Positions 29,604 to 38,204 of a DNA stretch of 64,000 nt are shown one piece after another. Numbering within the stretch: the first letter of the stretch is position 1; every line of letters begins with the position of its first letter. The notes beneath the pieces are model-generated. The model was not told the origin of the DNA. It saw nothing but the letters and a program-made list of their open reading frames with translations, and searched no databases. The DNA is taken from NCBI RefSeq assembly GCF_000808535.1, contig NZ_JWLV01000034.1:62001-126000 (forward strand). The letters are read 5' to 3'. A program made the translations under genes and the position numbers. Source of the DNA: Vibrio sinaloensis (lineage in GTDB: Bacteria > Pseudomonadota > Gammaproteobacteria > Enterobacterales > Vibrionaceae).

Positions 29604-29629
29604 CGCCACTGGATAATCAGTGGCGTTTT
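29604..29629 (+). terminator. terminator after the DUF3334-like gene
   Basis: CGCCACTG/CAGTGGCG 8-bp stem with a 6-nt loop, followed by TTTT. Confidence 0.7.
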
Positions 29630-29756
29630 GCCCACCACTGCCTTTTAAACCACGCCCTATTATTCTTCGTGATCAGAGCCCTACCCACATTTCCGTTTTT
29701 CCTCAGAACACGGTAAAATAGCCGACTTTGCAAAATTAGGTACCTCTTAGTTGTCG

Positions 29757-30440
29757 ATGAATAAACAGAAAGCCCTGAAGAAAATTGCTAAATGCCTTGA
29801 ACTTGGTAACTCTGCGAATGTGAATGAAGCAGCAAACGCCATCAAGATGGCTCATAGCTTGATGCTCAAATATGGTCTCGACAAAGACGATATTGAGTTC
29901 ATCAAAATGGGCAAAACCCAATCGACACATCTCCTTCCTGCTAACATTGGCTCTCAGTTGCTACGTATCATTCGTGGTATTAACACCAAGTTTGGCGTAG
30001 AAGCGGTACTTCTAAATCATAAAGGACTCAAGCGCGCTGAATTCATCGGTGAAGCCGACCGCGCTATTTTTGCTGCCTTTGCTTTCGACATTATTTACCG
30101 AGAAATGAACGAGCAAACGGGCCGTTTTAGAAACAGTTTTGCCGGCACCGGCACTCCATCTACCGAAGTTACTCGCCGCGTAAACTCATTTTTATCGGGC
30201 TGGGTGGAAGGCGCACTAGAAAAATTGCCTATTATTACTCCAGATGAAGAGTCCGCAAAAAAGATCGACGACTACATTGATAAAGAGTTCCAAAACATAG
30301 ACCGAGAGACCTTTAAGCAACAGCTTCGAGAGGCGATGAAAAATCTCACTGAAGATTACGAGGTCGGCTTGAAAAAAGGGCGAAAAGTCTCAGTCAACCG
30401 CCCTATTGACGGCGCTCAAGCCCCTAAAATGCTGCGTTAG
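29757..30440 (+). CDS. DUF2786 domain protein
   Basis: 227-aa cytoplasmic protein. The N-terminal 45 residues (K-I-A-K-C-L-E-L-G-N-S-x-N-x-N-E-A-x-x-A-I-x-x-A-x-x-L-M-x-K-Y-G-L) form the DUF2786 helical motif, which is found in phage and bacterial proteins of unknown function. The rest is helical and charged with no catalytic motif I can name. Start ATG 29757 is preferred; TTG 29751 is in frame and slightly closer to an AGG. No operon partner. Confidence 0.7.
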   Translation: MNKQKALKKIAKCLELGNSANVNEAANAIKMAHSLMLKYGLDKDDIEFIKMGKTQSTHLLPANIGSQLLRIIRGINTKFGVEAVLLNHKGLKRAEFIGEADRAIFAAFAFDIIYREMNEQTGRFRNSFAGTGTPSTEVTRRVNSFLSGWVEGALEKLPIITPDEESAKKIDDYIDKEFQNIDRETFKQQLREAMKNLTEDYEVGLKKGRKVSVNRPIDGAQAPKMLR

Positions 30441-30572
30441 GTGCTTGTTCAGGTTCGGTTAAGGTTTGGTAAAATACACTGTTCAGAATTGACATAGAGG
30501 CGTCGATGGGGTTTATTCCTCGGCAAATCAAAACTCCAGAGCAATGAATCTGGATACACGGAGATGTTTATT

Positions 30573-31241
30573 GTGAAGAAAATTACCTTAGCCCTTGCTG
30601 TCGCAATCGCACTGTCTGGTTGTCAGGCGACTCAGCGCCAAAACGCGACAACTGGTGAATCAGAGACAAATTCAGCAACTTCCGGCGCAATCATTGGTGC
30701 TATCGCAGGTGCAGCAATTGGCGTTGCAACCGGTGATGACGCGAAAGATCGCCGTAAGCGTGCTCTTATCGGCGCAGCGGGTGGTGCCGCGGTCGGTGGT
30801 GGCGTAGGCTACTACTTTGACCAACAAGAAGCCGCTTTGCGTCAAGAGCTGCTAAATTCTGGTGTTCAGGTCGAACGTGTTGGCGAAAACCAACTTCTTC
30901 TGCGCTTAGAAAATGGCATCGGGTTCAGCTCTAGCTCTTATCAACTCGATAGCAGCATCCACAATACCCTACGCGGTGTCGCTCGAATTCTGGTTGAATA
31001 CCCAGACACAAGTTTGGTTATTGAAGGCCATACAGACAGCACAGGCAGCGATACGACCAACCAAATCCTATCAGAGCGTCGCGCTGAATCGGTCCGCTCT
31101 TACCTAGTGTCACAAGGCGTTGCGGCTGGTCGTGCTATTGCTCGTGGCAATGGTGAACGTTACCCACTTTGCACCAACAGCACAGCAGAAGGCCGTGCGT
31201 GTAACCGCCGTGTTGAGATTCAAATTCTTCCGTTGAAGTAA
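30573..31241 (+). CDS. OmpA-family outer membrane lipoprotein
   Basis: 222-aa lipoprotein tethered to peptidoglycan. The lipobox L-S-G-C gives the lipidated cysteine near residue 17. A glycine-zipper region with repeated G-A-I-x-G-A and G-A-A-G-G-A follows (about 35-80), then the OmpA C-terminal domain (about 105-220) with I-E-G-H-T-D-S-T-G-S, N-x-x-L-S-x-R-R-A and N-R-R-V-E-I peptidoglycan-binding residues. This is the YiaD-like layout. I choose GTG 30573 because GGAG lies 9 nt upstream, whereas it directly abuts the earlier in-frame ATG 30564. Confidence 0.88.
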   Translation: MKKITLALAVAIALSGCQATQRQNATTGESETNSATSGAIIGAIAGAAIGVATGDDAKDRRKRALIGAAGGAAVGGGVGYYFDQQEAALRQELLNSGVQVERVGENQLLLRLENGIGFSSSSYQLDSSIHNTLRGVARILVEYPDTSLVIEGHTDSTGSDTTNQILSERRAESVRSYLVSQGVAAGRAIARGNGERYPLCTNSTAEGRACNRRVEIQILPLK

Positions 31242-31268
31242 CTGAGAATACGTTTTAATAAAAGATAA

Positions 31269-31294
31269 GTGGCTTCCTTGAAGCCACTTTTTTT
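31269..31294 (+). terminator. terminator after the OmpA-like gene
   Basis: GTGGCTTC/GAAGCCAC stem, 3-nt loop, followed by an uninterrupted T tract: a textbook rho-independent terminator. Confidence 0.85.
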
Positions 31295-31355
31295 ATTTGT
31301 CTCGCAAATGATTTAAACTATAGGACTAACGCCAAATTCGCTGTAAGGGATTGCC

Positions 31356-32390
31356 TTGAAACTGATTGCTTTCATTCTGCTCATCTTTTGTCCATTGAGC
31401 TATGCCGCTTCGATCGAAGCATTAACCGAGCAAGCTCAAAGCCAGAATGTCGATGCGCAGTTGCAACTCGGTCAGAAGTACCTTAGCGGAGACGGTGTTG
31501 AAGCCTCTCGAGACGAAGCCATCTATTGGCTCGAACAAGCTGCTGATTCTGGCAGCCAGCAAGCGGCGATTGATCTCGCTAACGTCTACTTAGCCAATCA
31601 AAGTCATCAACCTGATGTTGCAAAAGCCATCTACTGGCTAACTCGACTTGCCCTAAGCGATAACTACCAAGCTCAGTTCAATTTAGGCAAAGTGTACGAA
31701 GGGTTGAGTCAACCACCATCCAACCTTGCCTTGGCGGAAGTTTGGTATCAAGTTGCCGCCCCAAACGTGCCAGAGGCAGAAGACGCCTATGCGAAGGTGC
31801 TTGAGATGCAGTTTAACGCCCAGCGAGCCAAACAGGTGTCATCTATCGATCAGTTAGAAGTCGCCTTTGACGATAGCGGTATTGAGTTAAGCCCTGTGGC
31901 CCAATCAAAATCCGAGAGCGCAGCAAACAACGATTTTATTTACTTATCCATCGCGCTGAGTATTGCACTCGTTGCTTTGCTCTTTTGGCACCTAAAGGCA
32001 ACTCGCTCTCTAAGCAAAAGCAGCCAACATTCTTTGTCAGAGAATAAGCAGGAGCAGCGCCAGCTACAGAACAAAATCAAACAACACGAAGCGACGATCA
32101 AAACACAAAAGCGCCAGTTGGAGACGCTTTACCGCCAGTTTAAAAAACAGCAAGCGACACAGCAAAGACCTCAACCTTCTCAGCCGACTAAAACGGCGAG
32201 CGAGAACAAGCTCTCCTTGGCATGTGCACTGTTTGGCTATAAGCCAGATACCATTCCAGATACAAAGCAAATAAAAACACGCTATAAGCAGCTGTGTAAA
32301 ATTTACCATCCTGATTTGAAAGGCAGTGAAGAAGATATGAAACGTTTGAATGCGGCGTTGAAAATCATACTAAGCTGCGTTAATAAATAG
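31356..32390 (+). CDS. Sel1-repeat / transmembrane / J-domain protein
   Basis: 344-aa membrane protein with an unusual architecture. A signal peptide (1-17) is followed by Sel1/TPR-like helical repeats (about 20-150: A-Q-L-Q-L-G-Q-K-Y-L, E-A-I-Y-W-L-E-Q-A-A, A-I-Y-W-L-T-R-L-A). One membrane helix comes next (about 192-212), then a glutamine-rich coiled coil (about 225-270) and a C-terminal J-like domain with the H-P-D triad in I-Y-H-P-D-L-K-G. The repeats would face the periplasm and the J domain the cytosol, where it could recruit DnaK. It uses a TTG start with AAGGGA upstream. No partner gene is adjacent. Confidence 0.75.
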   Translation: MKLIAFILLIFCPLSYAASIEALTEQAQSQNVDAQLQLGQKYLSGDGVEASRDEAIYWLEQAADSGSQQAAIDLANVYLANQSHQPDVAKAIYWLTRLALSDNYQAQFNLGKVYEGLSQPPSNLALAEVWYQVAAPNVPEAEDAYAKVLEMQFNAQRAKQVSSIDQLEVAFDDSGIELSPVAQSKSESAANNDFIYLSIALSIALVALLFWHLKATRSLSKSSQHSLSENKQEQRQLQNKIKQHEATIKTQKRQLETLYRQFKKQQATQQRPQPSQPTKTASENKLSLACALFGYKPDTIPDTKQIKTRYKQLCKIYHPDLKGSEEDMKRLNAALKIILSCVNK

Positions 32391-32560
32391 TTACAAATCA
32401 TAGTGGGCCGAGAGCAAAATATTCGACAGGCTTTAAGTTACGGGCTCGCGCAATCGATCACTCTCCCATTAACCATAACAAATGATTAACCTATTGATAG
32501 GTGTCATGTCATAATACGCCGCGAAGATAACACCTAGTATATAAAGGTGGGGAGAACACT

Positions 32561-32743
32561 ATGTTTACTATCGAAGGCATATGCGATTGGTGCAAAAAAC
32601 CAAGCCTACTAACCTCGCATGATTACATTGACGGTCTGCGCCACCACTCTTGCCAAGAGTGTAATGAACTGGCCACATTGGATGTCCGTCAATTCAACAT
32701 TGCTGAACTTGCACAGCGTGAAAAACAGCAGGCAATGCGTTAA
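32561..32743 (+). CDS. 60-aa zinc-ribbon-like protein
   Basis: Small cytoplasmic protein with C-D-W-C (8-13) and S-C-Q-E-C (29-33 region) arranged as a four-cysteine zinc-binding unit. A short helical tail follows. The AAGGTGGGGAG stretch gives a strong ribosome site and a terminator follows directly, so it is very likely a real gene. Function unknown; such knuckles often bind nucleic acid or protein. Confidence 0.75.
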   Translation: MFTIEGICDWCKKPSLLTSHDYIDGLRHHSCQECNELATLDVRQFNIAELAQREKQQAMR

Positions 32744-32768
32744 GCATTAGATTTCTCCAGGGATGAGC

Positions 32769-32794
32769 AGGCCACCAGATCGGTGGCCTTTTTG
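32769..32794 (+). terminator. terminator after the zinc-ribbon gene
   Basis: AGGCCACC/GGTGGCCT stem with a 5-nt loop, followed by TTTTTGTTTT. Confidence 0.85.
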
Positions 32795-32840
32795 TTTTCG
32801 AATCTTGCCTAATCACAACCACTCATTCATTCACGCACAA

Positions 32841-33488
32841 TCATTCTGCGTCAGGCTGAATCTCTGGAGCGGCATCAGCAAAAGCGCTCAATGATCTAAG
32901 TGACGACGTCACTTTTTCAATGTGTGGATAGCGCGTAATATCGATATTGAATCGCTCAGCGTTGTACACTTGTGGCACAAGACATACATCAACCAAACTA
33001 ACATCATTTCCGACACAGTATCGACCACTTGTTTGAGCCAACTTCTTTTCCAAACCCGAAAAGCCAACATCAATCCAATGCGCGTACCACGCCTGCTTAC
33101 TCATGTCATCAATACCCATTGGGCCAGCAAGGTACTGTAATACGCGCAAGTTGTTGAGCGGATGGATATCTATTGCGATATCTTGTGCCATCGCTTTCAC
33201 CAGATATCGCTTCTCTTTTTCTACTGGGGTCAGCAAAACATCCGGGTATTGCTCATCAAGGTAATCGATGATGGCTAACGACTGATTAAGCCGCACGTCA
33301 CCATCGACCAATACGGGCACAAGTTCACTGGGATTGAGCATCTGGAAATCGGCGGAGTGCTGCTCTCCGCCATTTCTGACTAAGTGGACGGACGCCTGTT
33401 TGTAGGGCAATTGCTTCAAGTTCAGGGCGATCCGAACTCGATAGGCCGCTGACGAGCGCCAATATCCATAAAGCGTGATGTCTGACAT
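32841..33488 (-). CDS. maiA: maleylacetoacetate isomerase (zeta-class GST)
   Basis: Converts 4-maleylacetoacetate to 4-fumarylacetoacetate using glutathione, in tyrosine breakdown. The 215-aa protein has the zeta GST motif S-S-A-A-Y-R-V-R-I-A-L (12-22) and the N-P-S-E-L-V-P-V-L thioredoxin-fold cis-proline region. It is last in the hpd-hmgA-fahA-maiA operon; its ATG overlaps the fahA stop by one base. Confidence 0.93.
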   Translation of the reverse strand: MSDITLYGYWRSSAAYRVRIALNLKQLPYKQASVHLVRNGGEQHSADFQMLNPSELVPVLVDGDVRLNQSLAIIDYLDEQYPDVLLTPVEKEKRYLVKAMAQDIAIDIHPLNNLRVLQYLAGPMGIDDMSKQAWYAHWIDVGFSGLEKKLAQTSGRYCVGNDVSLVDVCLVPQVYNAERFNIDITRYPHIEKVTSSLRSLSAFADAAPEIQPDAE

Positions 33489-34498
33489 TAGTATTTCACC
33501 ACGTGCTGCTCAATCGAGCCAAAGATAGAGTGACCTTGCTCATCCAGCATCTCGATCTTTATATGGTCGCCAAACTTCATAAAAGAAGTGGTAGGTTTGC
33601 CATCACGGATCGTCTCAATCATTCTGACTTCAGCAATGCACGAATACCCGACGCCACCCTCAACTATTGAGGTTCCATGATCAGTGCCCTGCTTGTTAGA
33701 AACCGTACCAGACCCGATGATCGCCCCAGCACAAAGCGGACGAGTTTTCGCCGCGTGAGCGATAAGCTCTGGAAACTCAAATGTCATATCGACGCCCGCA
33801 TTCGGTTTACCAAACAATTCATGATTGTAGTAAGACATAAGCGGCAGGTTTAGTTTGCCACCATCCCAGTCATCACCGAGCTCATCTGGCGTCACCGCTA
33901 CTGGGGAAAAGACCGACGACGGTTTCGATTGGAAAAAGCCGAACCCTTTACCCAGTTCATTGGGGATCAGGCCGCGTAGCGACACGTCATTAACTAACAT
34001 TACCAGTTTAATGCTCTTTGCAGCTTGCTCCGGTGTGACGCCCATTGGCACATCGCCTGTTACCACCGCGACTTCACCTTCGAAATCGATGCCCCACTCT
34101 TCGCTTCCTAGTGGAATATCATCACGAGGACCAATAAACGCATCAGAGCCTCCTTGGTACATTAACGGGTCAGTCCAAAAGCTTGGGGGCATTTCCGCGC
34201 CACGCGCCTTGCGAACCAGCTCTACGTGATTGACGTATGCACTGCCATCCGCCCACTGGTAAGCCCTAGGTAGCGGCGATTCGCATCGACTTTGATCAAA
34301 CGGCAGCTCCTGCACTAGCTCGCCTTCATTCAGCGCGAGATAGACTTCATGGAGTTGAGGCTCAACGCGATCCCAATCATCTAAGGCTTGCTGCATGGTC
34401 TCTGCGATTTCAGGAACCGCAACACACTTGGTTAATGCTCTATTGACGACCACCAGCAAACCATCTCGGCGGCCATTTTTTAAGGTTGCTAACTTCAT
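33488..34498 (-). CDS. fahA: fumarylacetoacetate hydrolase
   Basis: Splits 4-fumarylacetoacetate to fumarate and acetoacetate, the last tyrosine-breakdown step. In the 336-aa protein the FAH metal-binding residues lie in I-D-F-E-G-E-V-A-V-V, with further conserved motifs L-V-N-D-V-S-L-R and G-S-G-T-V-S-N. Start ATG 34498 follows AAGGGA at 6-nt spacing; the open frame begins two codons earlier at a TTG. Cotranscribed between hmgA and maiA. Confidence 0.92.
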   Translation of the reverse strand: MKLATLKNGRRDGLLVVVNRALTKCVAVPEIAETMQQALDDWDRVEPQLHEVYLALNEGELVQELPFDQSRCESPLPRAYQWADGSAYVNHVELVRKARGAEMPPSFWTDPLMYQGGSDAFIGPRDDIPLGSEEWGIDFEGEVAVVTGDVPMGVTPEQAAKSIKLVMLVNDVSLRGLIPNELGKGFGFFQSKPSSVFSPVAVTPDELGDDWDGGKLNLPLMSYYNHELFGKPNAGVDMTFEFPELIAHAAKTRPLCAGAIIGSGTVSNKQGTDHGTSIVEGGVGYSCIAEVRMIETIRDGKPTTSFMKFGDHIKIEMLDEQGHSIFGSIEQHVVKY

Positions 34499-34515
34499 AC
34501 TCAATCCCTTAATTC

Positions 34516-35643
34516 TTATCCTTTCCAGCTGTAGACGTATTCTTTATTCTCAACCGCGGTTGCCTCTTCGCCAAACGAGAGAGCGTGGCGCGTGTCAATC
34601 ATCACAGCGACTTCATCGGTAAACTTCTTCTTGTACTCTTGGCCAGCCTGAAACGCTTTGGGGTGCGGCCCATGAGTAAATCCAGCTGGGTGGAAAGTGA
34701 CCATCCCCGCTTCGATATTGTCTCGGCTAAAGAAGTCCCCTGCGTGGTAGAAAAGCACTTCGTCATAATCATCATTGTTGTGGTAAAACGGCACTTTCAA
34801 TGCCCCTGGGTCACTTTCGATGGGTCTTGGAACAAAGGTACAAATCACAAAACCCGCGCCCACGAAGGTCGTGTGCGCCGACGGCGGCAGATGGTAGCGA
34901 TGTGACATCAATGGTCTTATGTCACGCCAGTTTACTTTGACAACCGCCAAATCACCGTGCCAACCAATCGCGTCCAATGGGTTAAACGGATAAGTGACCG
35001 TGCTAATTTGCTCATGGCGTTTTACCTGCACTTGGGTTGACTGCTCAGAATATTGCGCCTTAAATTTTTCATTAATCGCTGGCACTTCCAGAACGGCTGG
35101 ATCAAACACAGCGTGGTTGCCGACCATGCCTTTGTCGGGCAAGGTGTACGCGGCGTCGGTGTTTTCAACCATGAGAATAAACATGGGCTCAGACGGTTCG
35201 AGGCGCCAATTGGTTGAACGAGGAATCACCACATAGTCACCTTCCCCTACCTCTAAATGCCCATAGTCACTGTAAAAATCGGCCTTCCCTTGGTGGATAA
35301 ACAGCAGCTCGTCACCGTCTGCATTCCTAACCAGAAATTCCATTTTTTCATCCATGCGCCAAACGCGAATTTTGCAATCTGCATTTTGAAGCAGATGGGG
35401 CACCGTCCAAGGAGAGAGTTGGCTCGCTTTCTCGACAAGATTGAAGTTGAATGCTCTCGGGCGTAGCTCTCCCTCCCACTCACTCCATCCTGTAGGTGCG
35501 TGTTGATGATGAAAGTGTGCTGCGGGGCCAAAAAAGCCGCTTCTTCCCGCCTCTCTCTCGTAAATTGCCTCTTCCGGGAAGTCTGCGTGCGCTTGCTTGG
35601 AGCACACTCCCTCCCGGTGAGGGAATGTGATCCATTTATGCAT
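34516..35643 (-). CDS. hmgA: homogentisate 1,2-dioxygenase
   Basis: Opens the ring of homogentisate to maleylacetoacetate with non-haem iron. The 375-aa cupin-like protein shows H-Q-G-K-A-D-F-Y and D-Y-V-V-I-P-R in the N-terminal half. Iron-ligand type residues follow in F-Y-H-N-N-D-D-Y-D-E-V and F-H-P-A-G-F-T-H-G-P-H-P. It is the shorter bacterial form (classical HGD is about 440 aa). It overlaps hpd by 8 nt. Loss of this gene in Vibrio typically gives brown pyomelanin. Confidence 0.9.
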   Translation of the reverse strand: MHKWITFPHREGVCSKQAHADFPEEAIYEREAGRSGFFGPAAHFHHQHAPTGWSEWEGELRPRAFNFNLVEKASQLSPWTVPHLLQNADCKIRVWRMDEKMEFLVRNADGDELLFIHQGKADFYSDYGHLEVGEGDYVVIPRSTNWRLEPSEPMFILMVENTDAAYTLPDKGMVGNHAVFDPAVLEVPAINEKFKAQYSEQSTQVQVKRHEQISTVTYPFNPLDAIGWHGDLAVVKVNWRDIRPLMSHRYHLPPSAHTTFVGAGFVICTFVPRPIESDPGALKVPFYHNNDDYDEVLFYHAGDFFSRDNIEAGMVTFHPAGFTHGPHPKAFQAGQEYKKKFTDEVAVMIDTRHALSFGEEATAVENKEYVYSWKG

Positions 35644-36709
35644 CGTTTAGTACTCCACGGCGAATTTGGTCTTCTTCGATCGACTCAAATAGAGCTTTGA
35701 AATTACCTTCCCCAAATCCTTCATTGCCTTTACGTTGAATGATTTCAAAGAACACAGGACCAATGACCGTCTGAGTAAAGATTTGCAGCAAGATGCCATC
35801 TTTCATCGGCGCGCCATCAATCAAGATTTCGAGCTCACGAAGACGGTTTACATCCTCTGAGTGCCCCTCTACGCGGCTATCCACCTTCTCGTAGTAAGTA
35901 CCCGGTGTTGGCATAAAGTCCATTCCGCGATCTCGTAGAGTTTGCACGGTTTGGTAGATGTCATCTGTCGTCAAGGCAATATGCTGAATCCCTTCGCCGT
36001 TGTATTCACGAATGAACTCTTCGATCTGCGACTTATCGTCAGACGACTCATTGATCGGAATGCGAATTTTGCCACACGGTGCGGTCATCGCTCGGCTCAC
36101 AAGCCCCGTTAGTTTGCCCTCAATATCGAAGTATCGAATCTCACGGAAGTTACCGATTCGCTCATAGAAACCCGACCAGACATCCATGTTGCCCTGTTTG
36201 ACGTTGTGCGTCAGGTGGTCAATTTCATACATACCAACGTCCATTTTCGCCAAACGTTCCTCTGCATCAGGGTAAAATACAAAGTCCACATCGTAGATGC
36301 TCTGCTTGCCGTATCGGTCAACGAAATAGAGCAGGCTTTCACCAATGCCATAAATCGCCGGAATGCTCAACTCCATCGGTCCGATTTCTGTTTTGTACTC
36401 TTCCCCACCATTCTCAAGAGCATGAGCGTGTGCAACAGCGGCATCTTTCACTCTAAATGCCATGCCACAAACCGAAGGACCATGAACTTTGGCGAAGGCT
36501 TCAGCTTGGCTGTGAGGCTGTGCATTGACGATGAAGTTGATGTCACCCTGGCGATACAGCCACGCATTTTTGGAACGGTGCTTAGCCACTTCTGCAAAGC
36601 CCAGCGAGCTAAACAGTGATTTTAGATCTTGAATGCCTTTTTCATCCGCTGCCGTGTACTCCACAAATTCAAATCCGTCAGTGCCTAGTGGATTAAACGC
36701 TTGATTCAT
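35636..36709 (-). CDS. hpd: 4-hydroxyphenylpyruvate dioxygenase
   Basis: Converts 4-hydroxyphenylpyruvate to homogentisate with Fe(II) and O2. The 357-aa protein has two vicinal-oxygen-chelate domains. Iron ligands fit H in D-H-L-T-H-N-V (about 164), H in G-I-Q-H-I-A-L (about 242) and E in F-F-E-I-I-Q-R-K-G (about 323). It is first in the operon, which is probably driven from the 355-nt upstream gap holding TyrR-like boxes. Confidence 0.95.
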   Translation of the reverse strand: MNQAFNPLGTDGFEFVEYTAADEKGIQDLKSLFSSLGFAEVAKHRSKNAWLYRQGDINFIVNAQPHSQAEAFAKVHGPSVCGMAFRVKDAAVAHAHALENGGEEYKTEIGPMELSIPAIYGIGESLLYFVDRYGKQSIYDVDFVFYPDAEERLAKMDVGMYEIDHLTHNVKQGNMDVWSGFYERIGNFREIRYFDIEGKLTGLVSRAMTAPCGKIRIPINESSDDKSQIEEFIREYNGEGIQHIALTTDDIYQTVQTLRDRGMDFMPTPGTYYEKVDSRVEGHSEDVNRLRELEILIDGAPMKDGILLQIFTQTVIGPVFFEIIQRKGNEGFGEGNFKALFESIEEDQIRRGVLNDA

Positions 36710-36821
36710 TGTCGTTCCCTCTTTTTTAGTTTCAGCGTGTCTTAGCTAAGATTTGCCGATCTCACTTATAAAAGGAACCAACGGCGGACATTTTACACTC
36801 GCACAAACTTGCAACATAACC

Positions 36822-36839
36822 TGTAAAACATCGCCTACG
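36822..36839. promoter_or_regulatory. weak TyrR-like box upstream of hpd
   Basis: TGTAAA-N6-CCTACG: perfect left half but only three of six bases in the right half of the TGTAAA-N6-TTTACA consensus. It would be a weak box needing the stronger one at 36886-36903 for cooperative binding. Confidence 0.35.
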
Positions 36840-36885
36840 ATGAATACTAAAATCAATAAAAACAATGAATTAAACAAAATAAATT

Positions 36886-36903
36886 GGTAACAAATATTTT
36901 ACA
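36886..36903. promoter_or_regulatory. TyrR-like box upstream of hpd
   Basis: GGTAAC-N6-TTTACA matches ten of the twelve fixed bases of the TyrR consensus, about 180 nt upstream of hpd. Together with the weaker box it suggests tyrosine-responsive TyrR control. The same 355-nt gap (36710-37064) also holds the leader of the divergent peptidase gene; I see nothing else named in it. Confidence 0.55.
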
Positions 36904-37064
36904 TCAAAGAAAAGTTTGCTTTACACGGCGAGAGTGCGTTTTACTCCGTTACCAGTTAGTTGGTCAGAAACAGGTAAAGTTGTTGGTTAGATTGATTTAC
37001 CTCAGATTTATTCACTGCGAGTAAGGCTAAGGTGGTCGCCTCTGTTCTCTACCTAGGTATAAAA

Positions 37065-38171
37065 ATGACACATATTAATCGCGACCGTCTTGTTGACCAT
37101 TTTATCCAACTCGTTCAGATCGACAGTGAATCAAGAAACGAGAAAGCCATTGCTCAAGCACTCTCAGAGCAACTAGGTGAATTGGGCTTTACGGTTCACA
37201 AGCTACCTGTGCCTGAAGAGGTCTCTAATGGCTTCAACGTTTATGCTCGACTCGAAGGCAAAATTGAAGACAGCATTGTTTTGAGCTGTCACATGGATAC
37301 CGTGACACCAGGCATTGGTATTGAGCCCATCATCGAAGACGGCATCATCCGTTCTAAAGGCAACACCATTCTCGGTGGTGACGACAAATCAGGCATTGCG
37401 GCGATCATGGAGGCCGTTCGCTGCATTCAATCAGAAAACCTCGACCATAAAACCATTGAACTGGCATTCACTGTTCACGAAGAAGGCGGATTGTTTGGTT
37501 CAGAGCATTTTGACATGTCTTTCATCACATCGGACAAAGCGATCGTACTCGATACAGGTGGTCCAATTGGTACGATAGTCAACGCGGCGCCTGGACAGCA
37601 AAAAATCGTCGCTAACATCAAAGGTCGCCCAGCCCACGCAGGCTTAGCGCCGGAAGAAGGCATCAGTGCGATCCAAGTCGCGGCTGACGCCATTACACAG
37701 ATGAAATTACTTCGTATTGATGAAGAAACCACCGCAAACATTGGTATTGTCGAAGGCGGCAACGCAACTAACATCGTCATGCCAGAACTTAAGATCGTCG
37801 CGGAAGCACGCTCACTAAACGGTGATAAACTCGATGCGCAGGTCAACCACATGATCGAGACTTTCCAATCAGTTGCCAAGCAGCACGGCGCCGAAGTGGA
37901 CATTGAATCAACACGTGCCTACAACGCCTTTGTTATCGCTGACGATCATCCTCATATTCAGTCGGTAAAAGCGTCATTTGAAGCGATTGGTGCTAGCCCT
38001 TACACCAAGGGAACAGGTGGCGGCAGCGACGCGAACAACTTCAATGCCAAAGGGCTCACCACCGTCAATGTGTCTACAGGCATGGCGAAAGTTCATACTA
38101 CCGATGAGTTCATCGCAATTGATGACATGGTTAAGATTACTGAGTTTGTGAAACACTACTTAACTCATTAA
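37065..38171 (+). CDS. peptidase T-like M20 metallopeptidase
   Basis: Predicted aminopeptidase/tripeptidase with two zinc ions (368 aa). M20 landmarks: S-C-H-M-D-T-V (first metal ligands), G-D-D-K-S-G-I-A-A (bridging aspartate), H-E-E-G-G-L-F-G-S (catalytic glutamate pair) and L-D-T-G-G. The order matches PepT-like proteins. Start ATG 37065 begins M-T-H-I-N-R-D; an open frame runs 11 codons further upstream from a GTG with no support. It ends at a bidirectional hairpin. Confidence 0.87.
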   Translation: MTHINRDRLVDHFIQLVQIDSESRNEKAIAQALSEQLGELGFTVHKLPVPEEVSNGFNVYARLEGKIEDSIVLSCHMDTVTPGIGIEPIIEDGIIRSKGNTILGGDDKSGIAAIMEAVRCIQSENLDHKTIELAFTVHEEGGLFGSEHFDMSFITSDKAIVLDTGGPIGTIVNAAPGQQKIVANIKGRPAHAGLAPEEGISAIQVAADAITQMKLLRIDEETTANIGIVEGGNATNIVMPELKIVAEARSLNGDKLDAQVNHMIETFQSVAKQHGAEVDIESTRAYNAFVIADDHPHIQSVKASFEAIGASPYTKGTGGGSDANNFNAKGLTTVNVSTGMAKVHTTDEFIAIDDMVKITEFVKHYLTH

Positions 38172-38180
38172 CACCAAGCT

Positions 38181-38204
38181 AAGCCGCAGCGCATGTTGCG
38201 GCTT
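38181..38204. terminator. hairpin between the peptidase and GGDEF-EAL genes
   Basis: AAGCCGCA/TGCGGCTT 8-bp stem with an 8-nt loop and a TT end. It abuts the stop codon of the converging GGDEF-EAL gene and can serve both. Confidence 0.6.

Noticed and set aside
33855..34229. 124-codon plus-strand open frame rich in S and P
   Set aside because: Antisense to fahA; composition is typical of a shadow frame.
36206..36619. 137-codon plus-strand open frame
   Set aside because: Lies antisense inside hpd and reads as low-complexity shadow sequence.
37475..37903. 142-codon minus-strand open frame
   Set aside because: Antisense to the clearly coding M20 peptidase.
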